64,000 nucleotides of DNA, from NCBI RefSeq assembly GCF_036588685.1, contig NC_086378.1:81609127-81673126 (forward strand). Reading direction: 5' to 3'. The stretch's first letter is position 1, and each line of letters starts with the position of its first letter. Positions 11,575-21,839 of the stretch are shown here, one piece after another. The notes under the pieces are model-generated. The model was given only the letters and a program-made list of their open reading frames with translations. It did not search any database and was not told where the DNA came from. The translations under genes were made by a program, and so were the position numbers. This stretch comes from Mytilus trossulus (Eukaryota > Mollusca > Bivalvia > Mytilida > Mytilidae).

Positions 11575-11640
11575 CGGGGTGATTTGAACCCATACTTTAA
11601 TGATATCTGGTAACACCTCTTTAGCTATGTTCATCGCCAT
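11575..11640 (-). repeat. tRNA-like SINE head (A and B boxes)
   Basis: On the minus strand TAGCTAAAGAGG (11616-11627) fits the Pol III A-box consensus TRGYNNARNNGG. About 25 bases later GGTTCAAATCAC (11579-11590) fits the B box with one mismatch. No convincing cloverleaf can be drawn, so this is read as the promoter head of a tRNA-derived SINE or a tRNA pseudogene, not a functional tRNA. Confidence 0.4.
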
Positions 11641-12200
11641 AGTCAAATTGAAAGGTAAAATCACAAACTACTGAACTCAAAACGGAATGTCCCTTATCAA
11701 ATGGCAAAATCAAAAGATAAAATACATTAAATGAATGGACAACAACTATCATATTCTAAACTTGGAAAAGGCATTTTCTTATATAGACAATGGTGGGTTG
11801 AACCTGGTTTAAAAGCGCTAAACCTCTCACTTGAATACCAATCGCATCAAATTCCATTATATTGACAACGATGTGTGAACGAACCAGACATACTTATCAA
11901 AATAGGGATTCAGCAGTCACCACAGTGTAACAATCGAAATCAGAACAAAAACAAACAAATATTTAGCAAAGAAGCTCAAATAGCATATATAAAATTTACC
12001 GTTACGTTAAATGCTTTTTGAACTTCTGTAAAAAGTAAAATCATAGAATCAAAAAAAATCAATGATCAAATTGCAAAATCAAAAGCGCAAACGAATCAAA
12101 TGAATGGAAAACAACTGGCATATTCCTGACAGCTTTCGTGAATCAGATAAATACTTGCACAGTGGGCTTTATCCAGGGTTATAATAAATAAAGACAACCG
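11641..12200. repeat. Dispersed repeat F, two degenerate copies
   Basis: The motif CAAATGGCAAAATCAAAAG followed by AAATGAATGG and ACAACT occurs near 11,700 and, diverged, near 12,070. Shorter relatives are at 33,050-33,110 and 27,060-27,160 (TTGACAA..ATGTGTGA). No coding capacity. Confidence 0.5.
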
Positions 12201-12390
12201 TAGAATACCGATGTACATCTTCTACCCAACGCCCTCAATTAGGACCACTAACATGTGTATACAGGACCCTCCACTTTACAGAACCTTCGTAGTGAGTATT
12301 CTGTTTACTTATTCTCGTTTTGATTCCATTCACTGTACGTTGAGTAATCAACAATCATTATCAATAACATGAAGAAGGAACAATAATTAT

Positions 12391-12480
12391 AACGAAATGC
12401 ACATCGAAAACAATATTGATAACGAAATGCACGTCGAAAACAATATTGATAACGAAATGCACATCGAAAACAATATTGAT
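12391..12480 (+). repeat. 30-bp tandem repeat, 3 copies
   Basis: Three units at 12391, 12421 and 12451, each containing AACGAAATGCACATCGAAAA; the middle one differs at one base (ACGTCG). The near-identity implies recent expansion. Confidence 0.95.
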
Positions 12481-14030
12481 TTACATAACTTAAAAATAAA
12501 TAATTTTAAAAGACAAAGTTTCAACATTTCATTTCACACATTGTTATAACTACTTACTACACAGGGGGATTAAAGCCAATGCATTCTGATTGTGAATTTT
12601 TGAAACCAAATGCCAATGAACAACTTTAAACTAAAGAGCTCATTACAATATTTTATTGACAACATGACAAATTATATACATAATATACATATATGAACAA
12701 CGTTTTATATATTTACAATATAATATTTTATAACATAATTCTAAGTAATTAGTATTTCATTCTAAAACCACTATTTTAAAATTGGAATGCACCAACAAAA
12801 CATGGAAACTTTATACGAGTTCGACTGGTATAGTTGCTTTATCTTATCAAGAGGCATATTTGATAATTCTGATTTAGAGTGAGACTAAAGTTTTGTTCTT
12901 GTATATTTTGAAAAAGACAATTCCAAATCTAATGCAATAATAACAAACCGTACAAAATGTTCGTCACTAGATGCGCATTTCACAACGAATGTCTCTTCAG
13001 TAGTTTTCGAGTGCAACCTATTTGAAAATTCAAAACTCGTTACAAAATGCAGAGTTTATCACTTAAAGCAGAGCAAGGAATCATGATCAGTGGGTTTTAT
13101 GAGTGAAATATATCCCTTAATTAGGATAATAAAAGTAAAGAGAAAATGAATGACCGAATTATTACGTATATCAAACTAAAAATTGTAATGATGATCAGAA
13201 TTGTACTTTTTGTTTTCTGTCTTTTATATTTCATCTGTCAGCCAAATACTTTTCTTACTGATCAAGTCTTGTTCAAACGTTTTTTTTTCTGTTATTGTGA
13301 TGTGGCAGGTCAGGGCAGTGTTGTGCTCTCATATGTCGTTTAACAACGTCACATTTTACATGTGTCTGTCCAAAACAACAGCCTGCAATTCCGTGATTGT
13401 CTTTTGTCCATGTCTGTCGTATTTGTTCTCCGTTTGATGTTATGGCATACACCATGACTTTTTTAGCTTGCGGTCTGGGCTTACCTACTGACGATGGTAT
13501 AGTCCGTCACACAAATGCCTTTTTTAATGGTAGTATACATATGTGTTTGTCAAGTTAAAAAACAGAATAAACGAGTTAAAACATATAATGATCAAATTTG
13601 TCTTTACACCAGTATGTACATTTTATAACAACAACAACAACAACAAATAATAGTAAAAAGTAAAGTCTCAAAACTGATAAATTTAGAGGAAAATCAAATT
13701 GGAAAGTCCCTAGCTAGTAATAGAGTATCACCTCTTAAAACATTTGATATAAATGACAATATAATATTAGCAGATCAATTAATAAAATAAACACTCTAAA
13801 ATGAGTGATAGAAGACTGTAAAACACACAATAAAATACATAAATATTACCTCAATAACATTTTCAATATATCTTAGCATAAAACACCATAATATTAAAAA
13901 CAAAAGTACCCCCCCCCCCCAAAAAAAAAAAAATAATAAATAAATAAAAAAATGTTAAACTTTCTCTTAAAATCTCAATAGCAGATTTTGGCTGTAAAAT
14001 AACAAACTCTACGTTTTATTGATATAATAA
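12481..14030. other. Intergenic with microsatellites
   Basis: Holds an (ACA)n tract at about 13,629-13,646 and a C-run/A-run junction at about 13,909-13,933. ORFs on both strands at 13.2-13.45 kb overlap and look like chance. Confidence 0.5.
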
Positions 14031-14034
14031 GTTG

Positions 14035-14370
14035 TGGTATGACTGCAAATCAGACAACTCTCCATCAAAGTCCGAATTTGTAAAGGTAAACCATTATAGA
14101 TAAAAGTACGGTCTTCAAAACGGAGCATTGGGTCACACCGAACAGCAAGACAAAGGGCCCCAAAACGACTAGTGTAAAACTATTCCAATGCGAAGAAAAC
14201 CAACGGTATAATGCATTTAAATAAACGAGAAACACTTATGTTCCACATCAACAAACGACAACTACTGAACATCAGGTTCCTGACTTAAGACAGGTGCAAA
14301 CAGGTGCAGCGGGTTATAATAGGTACAAACCTTCACCCTTACCCGAAACAATAGTGTAACATCACCGCAT
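14035..14370 (-). repeat. Dispersed repeat A, inverted copy
   Basis: Reverse-strand counterpart of the 4.0-4.3 and 28.3-28.7 kb copies: GAAACACTTATGTTCCACAT, ACAACTACTGAACATC, ACAATAGTGTAACATCAC. It lies just downstream of the stop codon of the receptor gene and may supply part of its 3' flank. Confidence 0.7.
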
Positions 14371-14420
14371 AGAAGGGCACACTAAATTATCAATCGAAAT
14401 AGCATCACTCAATATCCATT

Positions 14421-16139
14421 TCACATGATAGTTGAAACAACTCCTTCATCCTGTTTTGATTGACCTAAACTAACTTCTTTATCATTTCGGTTTTTATTAA
14501 CAGATACTGTTGACAGAAACGAAGTTTTCGACTTGGAACTCCGCTGATCAGTTTTAATAGTATCAACCTGCTTGTGTTCAGTTAAATTTCTGTACAAGTT
14601 AAAAACACGTTGGTTACAAATGTATGAAAAAAATATGTAAATACCTTGAAATGAATTCAGAGTAGAAACTAAAATTGAGAAAACTGATAGCGGAAAAAAA
14701 GAATCTAAAATCTGCAAAATCCAAGAACCTCCAGTTAGAATAAAAAGTTTGACATAAACCGAAAATTGAATTTTATTCTGCGAAAAAGAGTCGGTTGCAC
14801 AAGCTTTTGGTGTAGAGGCTATATTTATTGCTGTAAAAATAAACAAAACAAGATTGACCAAACAGATGACTGCCACAGGAGCAATGAATGTAGAAAGGAC
14901 CGTCAACTGATGCGATATAAAACAAGCCTTCCCACCGTAACCGAAGGATTGATCGTCAATTACAAGATTGGAAATTATCACATTCAAGCCAACGAAAAAC
15001 AATGGAACGCCGTATGAGTAAAGGTTATAAAGGGCAAACCGCTTTCTGTCTCTTTCTTGATCATAACTCTGGAATATGAAGTTCTGTCGAAAAGTACTAT
15101 ACATATGAAAAGAACAAACATTCACACATCCGAAAGTGGACAGCCAGAAAAAATGAATACAAATACCTAGCATCATACAACCAAGTTTGTTTTCAGTTCT
15201 TTCAATACCGAATTCAAGAAATGTATAGGCACAAAATAATGCAAAAACAAGACTCATGTTATTTTTCCCAGGCAGCGTCCTTAACGTTGGAAACATACAA
15301 TAAGTGAAAAATGTCAATAAAAGAGCAATAAGAGATAATGTAGTGCCAATTAGTATTATTATTTTGATAACAGGAGTATTCTCTTGTTTGGTAGCTTCAA
15401 CAATACCGTAGAATAAGCTCCTACATATTCTTATGGCATTCTCATTGATAAAAAAGAATTGATAGTAATTGAGTTCAACACCAGAACGAATAATACGGAC
15501 TTTAGTTTTGTCATTTGTAATCTGAATTTCATCAGCTTCCAACTGAATTTGAGGACATTCAAGTAGACTACTAACTCGTCGGTAAACATACATATCCGAG
15601 TTTTCAGTAGTAAACTCTTTCTTCAGGCTACATTCGTTATTTTCAGAAGCAAAATAGAATCGTGAAGGAAGATGAAAAGCATTTTCATCGAAACCCAAAA
15701 TGCATGTTAATGTACAAAAAACTTCAGGAGTACTTTCTGAACAAGGAAAATTAAAAGTCAAATTAGTTTGCATAAACCTGATAAGATTTTGTTCTACTTT
15801 GCTTCTGTCAACAACACTAAAACTAAATATTTTTATAAAGACAGATATATGAATATGTCCTACGGGCCATAAAAAGCCATCATTGCAAGGTCTGTTTACC
15901 AAAATGATAGACATTTTGTTAAAAGGATATTCAAAGCCACCAACTAGCTCAATTTGATTCAAAATTTCGTTTTGCAACCTCTCCATAAAAGATACAGGTG
16001 TTTCAACTGTAGATGTTAAGTAAATATCGACGCCAAATGCAATGATATAACCTACGTTTGAGGTAAAAGGAAGCATTGGTTGACATCTGTCGTTAATCAA
16101 TACTCGTCCAGGAAAACATACGATATCTCGACACTGTTC
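14421..16139 (-). CDS. Class-B/Methuselah-like seven-helix receptor, exon 2
   Basis: This exon gives 572 residues and the stop of the receptor gene. It starts after a good acceptor (CTTATCTTTTTCAG, AG at 16,140-16,141) and continues exon 1 in phase 0 (…DSYV then EQCRDIVC). The first 260 or so residues finish the ectodomain, with no visible GPS/GAIN cleavage site. Seven hydrophobic helices follow, from about IKIIILIGTTLSLIALLL to STLNSFQGIYIFFSYIC. Family marks are the LGCMMLG…HFFWLS segment of TM3, FIAPVAVICLVNLVLF in TM5, YVKLFILTGGSWILQ in TM6 and LNSFQG in TM7, as in secretin/adhesion/Methuselah-like receptors. The cytoplasmic tail of about 70 residues is Ser/Lys-rich. The ligand is unknown. 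The ATG at 16,181 lies inside the intron and is not used in this model. Confidence 0.85.
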   Translation of the reverse strand, partial: EQCRDIVCFPGRVLINDRCQPMLPFTSNVGYIIAFGVDIYLTSTVETPVSFMERLQNEILNQIELVGGFEYPFNKMSIILVNRPCNDGFLWPVGHIHISVFIKIFSFSVVDRSKVEQNLIRFMQTNLTFNFPCSESTPEVFCTLTCILGFDENAFHLPSRFYFASENNECSLKKEFTTENSDMYVYRRVSSLLECPQIQLEADEIQITNDKTKVRIIRSGVELNYYQFFFINENAIRICRSLFYGIVEATKQENTPVIKIIILIGTTLSLIALLLTFFTYCMFPTLRTLPGKNNMSLVFALFCAYTFLEFGIERTENKLGCMMLGICIHFFWLSTFGCVNVCSFHMYSTFRQNFIFQSYDQERDRKRFALYNLYSYGVPLFFVGLNVIISNLVIDDQSFGYGGKACFISHQLTVLSTFIAPVAVICLVNLVLFIFTAINIASTPKACATDSFSQNKIQFSVYVKLFILTGGSWILQILDSFFPLSVFSILVSTLNSFQGIYIFFSYICNQRVFNLYRNLTEHKQVDTIKTDQRSSKSKTSFLSTVSVNKNRNDKEVSLGQSKQDEGVVSTIM

Positions 16140-16889
16140 CTGAAAAAGATAAGTCAGTACATGTGAATCCGAAAAAATCAAAAATCAAAAAGAAATCATT
16201 TACAATAGCATAAATAAAACATAAAACTGTGAGCATTACGGCCTCTATTTCTACCGAAAGAGAGAAAAGAGTTAAAGTTGTGGTTACTAGCTTATATTTT
16301 TAAAATAACAGTTCGCGGTAATAATGCCGTAATGAGAAAATGTTATTCAATTTTTTTACGATTTTAAAAATAAAATATCGAAACAATGGACTTCGAAAGC
16401 AATGTCCTGTGAATATGTAATAAACGTTCCTTCACTTTTCACTGATACATCATAACTGGCAGTTTATTAAAACATTCACTCTTGCATTGTTTTATCACTT
16501 TATCTGAACTTGCCCTAACTATCAATTTTATATTTTTTTGTACAAAAGATGTCCTTCTTTATTCAACTCCTAAAGCAATACGTCATTAGATCAACATTTT
16601 GTTCGACTAAATGGCACTTATTTACAATGGTATATTTTTATTTCTAAAACTAGTAACGATTTCAACTTCAAACCCGAGTAGCTAAATAAATACTATGCTA
16701 CTTTTAGTTTGTAGCCCGGAATTGATTTCGTTTAGTCGATTTATGACTATTTGGTGTTGTTATGCATATCAATAATGAGGTAGTTTTTATAAATTTCTTG
16801 TTTCCAAAACTTTGAATTTTTCGAAAAACGTACGATTTTTTTCTATCCCAGGCATATATTACCTTATCCGTATTTAGCACTACTTTTTA

Positions 16890-17035
16890 GAATTTTGTAT
16901 CCTCAATGCTCTTCACTTTTGTACTTGTTTGGCTTTATAACAATTTTGATATGAGCGTCACTGATGAGTCTTATGTAGACGAAACGCTCGTCTTGCGTAC
17001 TAAATTATAATCCTGGTACCTTTAATTACTATTAA
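16890..17035 (+). mobile_element. Retrozyme-like repeat B fragment containing a hammerhead motif
   Basis: Sequence from about GTACTTGTTTGGCTTTATAA to ATCCTGGTACC. The same flanks surround the motif at 28.1 kb (GTACTTGTTTGGCTTGATAA) and, inverted, at 23.1 kb (GGTACCAGGATTATAAATTA). It lies on the plus strand inside the receptor intron, so it would be antisense in the receptor pre-mRNA. Confidence 0.6.
16955..16997 (+). ncRNA. Type I hammerhead ribozyme-like motif with intact core
   Basis: In order: stem I 5' strand GCGTCA; CTGATGA; stem II GTC-TTATGTA-GAC (three pairs, 7-nt loop); GAAA; short stem III ACGCTCGT; C as the residue before cleavage; then TTGCG as stem I 3' strand. All core residues expected for cleavage (C3, G5, A6, G8, A9, G12, A13, A14) are present. 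Stem I has one C-U mismatch. Stem III is only about two pairs, as in the short-stem-III hammerheads of animal retroelements that work best as dimers. Other copies in the window carry the consensus stem III ACGCGCGT. Whether it cleaves cannot be told from sequence. Confidence 0.6.
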
Positions 17036-17044
17036 ACAGCGGTA

Positions 17045-17119
17045 TACAGGTAAGCACTTTACAGTTAAGCAATGTACAGGTAAGCACTATACAGGTAAGC
17101 AAGATACAGGTGAGCAATA
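17045..17119 (+). repeat. 15-bp tandem repeat, 5 copies
   Basis: Five 15-bp units, each starting TACAGGTAAGCA or a variant, run from 17,045 to 17,119. They sit in the receptor intron 17 bp beyond the exon 1 donor. On the plus strand most units contain CAGGTAAG, a perfect 5' splice-site consensus. The period is a multiple of three, so readthrough past the donor stays open for several codons. Confidence 0.92.
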
Positions 17120-17137
17120 TACAACGAATGAACTTAC

Positions 17138-19255
17138 CACGTAAGAGTCATAAACTTGATGTCTGTAACATCCCTCTTTTGGACTATCAAGATCAGATGA
17201 ATCATCGTATAAAAGCAATGAAAACAGACTACGAATATGTGTCACCTCATTTTCTATAACACTAGGTATACATGTAGGGTCCTTGTTGAACTTATCATCG
17301 TATTTTTGGGACTTTGCATTACACATTTTACAAAATATATTTTTAAAGGGTTTATGATAGTCTACTTGAGGTAAAAGAAAACAATTATGTTCAATCTGTT
17401 CGTTATACTTGTCCCAATCACCCGTTACATTACAGCTGCCTATAGACATTCCGGTCGTCGTATAATTGCACATGGCACAAAATATATTTGGAAAATTCTT
17501 TAAGGACGAGCTATCTATCTTGTTGTAATATGCTACTTCATACGGTGGTGCATTATAATTCTGGCATGCATATTCCAATGACGAATTAACATTACTACCA
17601 CAATGCTTTGTTTGTTGATTTTTTGAACACCATTTCCCACAAACACGACTTAAGTATGATACTTTGCATCTAGACTGATGTCTATACTCTAGCAACTCTG
17701 ACAGAGACACGTGGTATGCTATAGGTAAGCTTGTCTCGCATACAAGGTCAACTAACCATGGATAAAACTGGTACGGAATAGACATGTCGGATGGGTCTTT
17801 AAAATAACGACAAAGACCACAGAAAATGTTTTTATAATCAACATAGTTGTTGTAATCATTAACTGGCAAATCGTAAAGTAAATTGTTATTTTTACTGACA
17901 CATTTTTCATATAAACCATTAAAGCCATTGCTAGCACTTTCACATCCATCATAAACTAAGAAATTATTGGCGCCAGAGCTGATACATTGAGTAGATTGCT
18001 TAAAAACTTTATCAATGCAACATGGAACTGTTTTGTCAAAATGACAGAATTCATTGCACGAGCAAGTAGTATCTAATTGAACTAAACTAGATACGTTTGT
18101 ACAAAAATGTCCATTACCGGTCATTGCGTAATACTGTAGGTATATGTCTTCAGTTTCATGTGTTTCCTCTTTTTTATCTATAATATTGTTATTATCATAA
18201 AGCCCCGATAAAAAAGTTTCATCAAAGATATAATCTATTTGTAACTGGTATTTGAAATATCTTTCTTTATACACAGACTGTGAACTAAATATATAGGCGT
18301 CATTTGATTGCTCATAACTAAACTTATCAAGAGGAACGTTACAGATGTAGCAAAATACATTTTTGAACGGATAAGTGGTTGATGTAAAACCAAAATCCCG
18401 GCAGGCATTTCTCTGTTTCGTATCTTGTGTCTCCCAGAGACCTGTTTCATTACATTGTGAAATGGCAGGTTCTTGGAATACTGGGGGGTTGCAAATGTAG
18501 CAAAATATATTTCTAAACATACCGTAAAAGTTTTCGTAATTGATGCATGCCCATTCTATACTTGGATCGTAGGTTTCCCATGTTCCACTGACATTGCAGG
18601 TTGATATTATGTCAATTCTGCGGTTTTTGTCACATCCTCTGACATAAGCGTTTTTCGAAAAGCTTCCAAATTTGCATTTTTTTATCATTGCGTTTTGGAT
18701 TATTTCATCAAACGATGACATAAAGTTGAAATCAGTGAAGTCTTCACAAATTGAACCAAAAGACCAATTTTCAATGTTAAGATCGTTATAGCATTCAGCA
18801 CAAAATTTGTTCTTATATGTAAAACGTGTTTCTTTTGATGTAACTGGTAGATTTTGAATTTGCTCTGTCACATTCTTTGATCCCTCACACCGGTTTTTGA
18901 TATCAATATCTACGCCATCGGGACAAGAAGTTCTCATTATAAAAAAGTCTTCAAGAACGGATAACGACTCTTGCTCAAAGTATGATATGATGGTGATATT
19001 TGTACATTCTATATTAAGTGAGAGAAACATATCAACGCAACAATCTCCAAAGTAGAAACATCTCGGATTACAACTGCAATATGGACACAAATAATCATAC
19101 CTTGACGTGTCAGGCAGATTGTGATCATGATTGTAACAGAATCTTTGTCCACATGTTAACGTATATGCGTCCAGTAGAGTACTCATGTTAACATTTCGAT
19201 TTGACGAAACTAATACTGGCAACACAGCTACTATCAAAACGTATAACAGATGCAT
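17138..19255 (-). CDS. Class-B/Methuselah-like receptor, exon 1 (cysteine-rich ectodomain)
   Basis: 706 codons from ATG 19,255 to the donor at 17,138. A signal peptide (MHLLYVLIVAVLPVLVSS) is followed by a secreted, cysteine-rich, N-glycosylated region. Two somatomedin-B-like clusters are visible: CPYCSCNPRCFYFGDCCVD (about 57-76) and CSCNEFCHFDKTVPCCID (about 398-416). Six copies of N-[IVK]-F-C-x-x-C occur near residues 149, 249, 299, 476, 590 and 638, and three of C-N-x-[ST]-G-x-W near 220, 268 and 608. This suggests an internally duplicated module. With exon 2 it makes a receptor of about 1278 residues. Comparable ectodomains accompany mth-like receptors expanded in bivalves (recalled, not searched). 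The role is unknown; cell-surface binding of a peptide or matrix ligand is plausible. Confidence 0.85.
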
Positions 19256-19322
19256 TCTACAAAATAAAATAAAAAGTCATTATATCAATATCATATGCAT
19301 CATAAATTGTTACAAAAGCCAA

Positions 19323-19457
19323 AGTCTTACTCGGAACAACATACGAAGAAGTCTCACTCGGAACAACATACGAATAAGTCTCACTCGGAACACCGTACGA
19401 AGAAGTCTCAATCGGAACACCATACGTACAAGTCTCACTTGGAAAACCATACGTTGA
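19323..19457 (+). repeat. 27-bp tandem repeat, 5 copies, upstream of the receptor start
   Basis: Units begin at 19,323, 19,350, 19,377, 19,404 and 19,431, each like AGTCTCACTCGGAACAAC plus ATACGAAGA. The array starts 68 bp upstream of the receptor ATG (gene reads leftwards), in its likely 5' UTR or promoter. The period is a multiple of three, which creates misleading ORFs on the plus strand. Confidence 0.93.
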
Positions 19458-19633
19458 TCATGTCCCAGCCATCTTTGTTTGAATGTTTGATTGTTTCAAG
19501 GATGGTGGAGGTATTCGAGGTTAATTTACCAATTATGCGTAATCTTATCAATCTCGTATTCTTATACCTCAAAAGGCGTGTACAGAATTAGGGAATGTAT
19601 GTAAAATAAACTTGGTGTTAAGAATCCTCTTTA

Positions 19634-20010
19634 TATTTGTAATAATTACATAAGATGTATGTTTCATTATAATACATTATTCTGATTGGCCACACTGCAA
19701 TCTCGCGTTATTCCTTAATCAACTTCATTACACAAAAAAATGTATCATTCATGATGACACGAGGTCTTACAATAAAGTGCACAGGTAGATTAAATAAAAA
19801 CTTGATAAAAATCGTGTTTTTATGATCCTAGCTACAAATGGTATTATAAGTATTGAATGCTTCTTTTTGTAACTTCATAGGATGTAACAGCGTTGACCTT
19901 GCGCCCATTTTTAGAATAAATCGCGTCCGCGTTTCATACAAAATGTACTTCGGTCAAAGCTTTTAAACCCAAATTAAGTTACAAAAAGAAGCATTAAATT
20001 CTTATGTAGA
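19634..20010 (+). mobile_element. Foldback repeat, copy 1
   Basis: Starts near ATAATTACATAAGATGTATG and contains ATTCTGATTGGC and AATAAAGTGCACAGGT. It ends in a long inverted repeat (19,852-19,999) with arms about 70 nt around a CGCGTCCGCG centre. The same structure is seen at 20.03-20.44 and 41.17-41.55 kb in the same orientation. It has no ORF. It is likely a MITE/foldback type element; the class is uncertain. Confidence 0.7.
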
Positions 20011-20029
20011 AATCTTTATTTGGCTGATA

Positions 20030-20445
20030 ATTATATTGCAAGTCTGTTCCATTATGTTACGTTATTGTGATTGGCTAACAACAATCTCTCGTCCTTCTGG
20101 AATTGACATTCATTATACAATGAAATTTAATATCCATGATGACATTAGTTCCAACAATAAAGTGTACAGGTAAATTAAATAATAACTTGATAGAAATTGT
20201 GTGTTCATGATCCTAGCCTAAATAAAGTAGTTATAAGTATTCAACGCTTCTTTTTGTAATTTCATAGAGTTGTAATAACGTTGTCCGTACGCACATTTTG
20301 CGAATATAGCGCTTCCGTGCTTCTTACAAAATGTAATTCGGCAAACGCTTTAACAATTCGTAAATTTGGTGTGGGTTGTCCTGGTATAGGTGAGGAAGTA
20401 ACCTGTAATATTGGTTACAAAAATAAGCATTCAATTCTTAAATGA
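20030..20445 (+). mobile_element. Foldback repeat, copy 2 (diverged)
   Basis: Same order of blocks as copy 1 (TTGTGATTGGCTAACA, AATAAAGTGTACAGGTAAAT, then the hairpin around GCGCTTCCGTGC). The right arm is broken by an insertion of a few dozen bases near 20,365-20,420. The head-to-tail arrangement with copy 1, about 20 bp apart, suggests a tandem insertion or local duplication. Confidence 0.65.
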
Positions 20446-20929
20446 TTACACTTTGATCATATCATTTTGTCCACCTGTGACCTGTTAATCGACAGCTGAA
20501 CCTAGAGTGTGTTCCAAAACTTTTCTAAGGAATAAATTAGAATAATGCACACCGAAACTTCCTAATGACTATCTTGCAGAGGATGTCTTAACCTCTGTTC
20601 TAAGTATAAACATACAGTAAATTAGGAATTTATCAATTCTAAATGTTTGAGAATGCATTTAACATATCAGTAAAAACTAATATCAACATTTAAGATTAAA
20701 AACCGTTATAAGTATATCCGTAAAGAAAATAGATATTACGTATCTAAATAGTGGTACATTCAAACTTTATGAAACAAACAAAAGAATAAAAATAAACCGA
20801 CTAAAAATGAAACAACATTTTCGAAAAAACATAAAATATTGTTTGTAAACAGCACTAACAAAGAAAACTAATAAAAAATAATCTTACAAAATAATATCAT
20901 AAATTTAAGTTTTATTCGGACAGTGGGGC

Positions 20930-21150
20930 GACAGATGGACATTCAAACTCATAGATCGAAAATAAAATGACTCAAGTACACAAGACAAAACATAGAAATC
21001 TACAGATCAAGCATCACGAACCCCACCAAGTTCTGGGATGATATTAGGTGCTCCGAAAGCGTAAGCAGATCCTGCTCCACATGTTGCACCCGTATTGTTG
21101 CTCATGTTATTACAAATCCGGTTAGTAGTCTTATTCGGTAGGTAAAATTT
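20930..21150 (-). repeat. Dispersed repeat D, inverted copy
   Basis: Reverse of the 31.78-32.06 kb tail: AACCCCACCAAGTTCTGGG, GGTGCTCCGAAAGCGTAAGC, AGATCCTGCTCCACATG, ATTCGGTAGGTAAAAT. It abuts a plus-strand remnant of the same element family, giving an inverted arrangement. Confidence 0.65.
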
Positions 21151-21189
21151 ACGAAAAGAGAACAGAATTGAGTTACGACACAAGGACCA

Positions 21190-21480
21190 TATATGGACGA
21201 CTTCACACGAAAATTTCTGATAAACTGGTCGAATTCAACCAATTATCAATTTATCATTTCTCAGCAGTACCATACCATCTGCACCTTCGTATGGTTTTAC
21301 ATTTCTCAGATGATACGTTATGCTCATGAATGTGCACACTATACGGAATTCATATACAGGAGTGTTCTCTTAACGCAGACACTGCTCAAATGAAGTTATG
21401 AAGAGAACATATTAAAAATGACAATCCGTAAATTTTACGGACACCATCACGAATTAATTGATCCATACGATTAGTAAAAT
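21190..21480 (+). pseudogene. Reverse-transcriptase element remnant (C-terminal part)
   Basis: Translates to a decayed version of the segment that also occurs at 31.4-31.7 kb: FYISQMIRYAHECAHYTEF and then, in a shifted frame, the codons for KFYGHHHELIDPY. It carries stops and indels and is inactive. Confidence 0.6.
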
Positions 21481-21494
21481 TGCCATTGTTATAT

Positions 21495-21665
21495 TATAGC
21501 TTGTTTCTGTGTGTGTTACATTTTAATGTAGAGTTTCTGTTGTGTCGTAGTTCTCATCTTATATTTGATGTGTTTCCCTTAGTTTTAGTTTGAAACCTAG
21601 ATTTCTTTTTTTTTCAATCGATTTATGAATTTCGAACAGCGGCGTAATAAACTACTGTTGCCTTT
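21495..21665 (-). repeat. Dispersed repeat C, inverted copy
   Basis: Reverse of the copies at 22.69-22.85 and 43.15-43.31 kb: TGTGTCGTAGTTCTCATCTT, ATATTTGATGTGTTTCCCTT, GATTTATGAATTTCGAACAG, CTACTGTTGCCTTTA. Confidence 0.6.
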
Positions 21666-21839
21666 AATCATTCCTCTTTGAAACGGATATTCAATAACGG
21701 TCATCCAACTTTCGTTGGCCCCCGTACGAAAGAATAATTTCAACTTCACCTTTTTAAACTCATTGTTAATAGCTTCCTTGTGAGCCGCAAACCTCTATCA
21801 AGGAAATTATAATATGAAATACTAGCACGGAAACATCGT

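Larger units (their letters stand above)
16140..17137 (-). other. Intron of the receptor gene
   Basis: Donor: exon 1 ends TACGTG and the intron starts GTAAGTTC (17,137 downwards). Acceptor: a T-rich tract then CAG. The phase is 0, and both ORFs read through their splice sites into unrelated residues before stopping. The intron carries a plus-strand hammerhead-like repeat (16.89-17.03 kb) and a 15-bp tandem array starting 17 bp inside the donor. Confidence 0.8.

Noticed and set aside
12391-12480. Regular 30-bp repeats considered as a CRISPR array
   Set aside because: The units are directly adjacent with no spacers, in a eukaryotic context.
14766-15017. 83-codon plus-strand ORF
   Set aside because: It is antisense to the transmembrane-coding part of the receptor exon.
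19185-19591. Two overlapping plus-strand ORFs with repeated Arg/Asn/Ser residues
   Set aside because: They arise from the 27-bp minisatellite upstream of the receptor.
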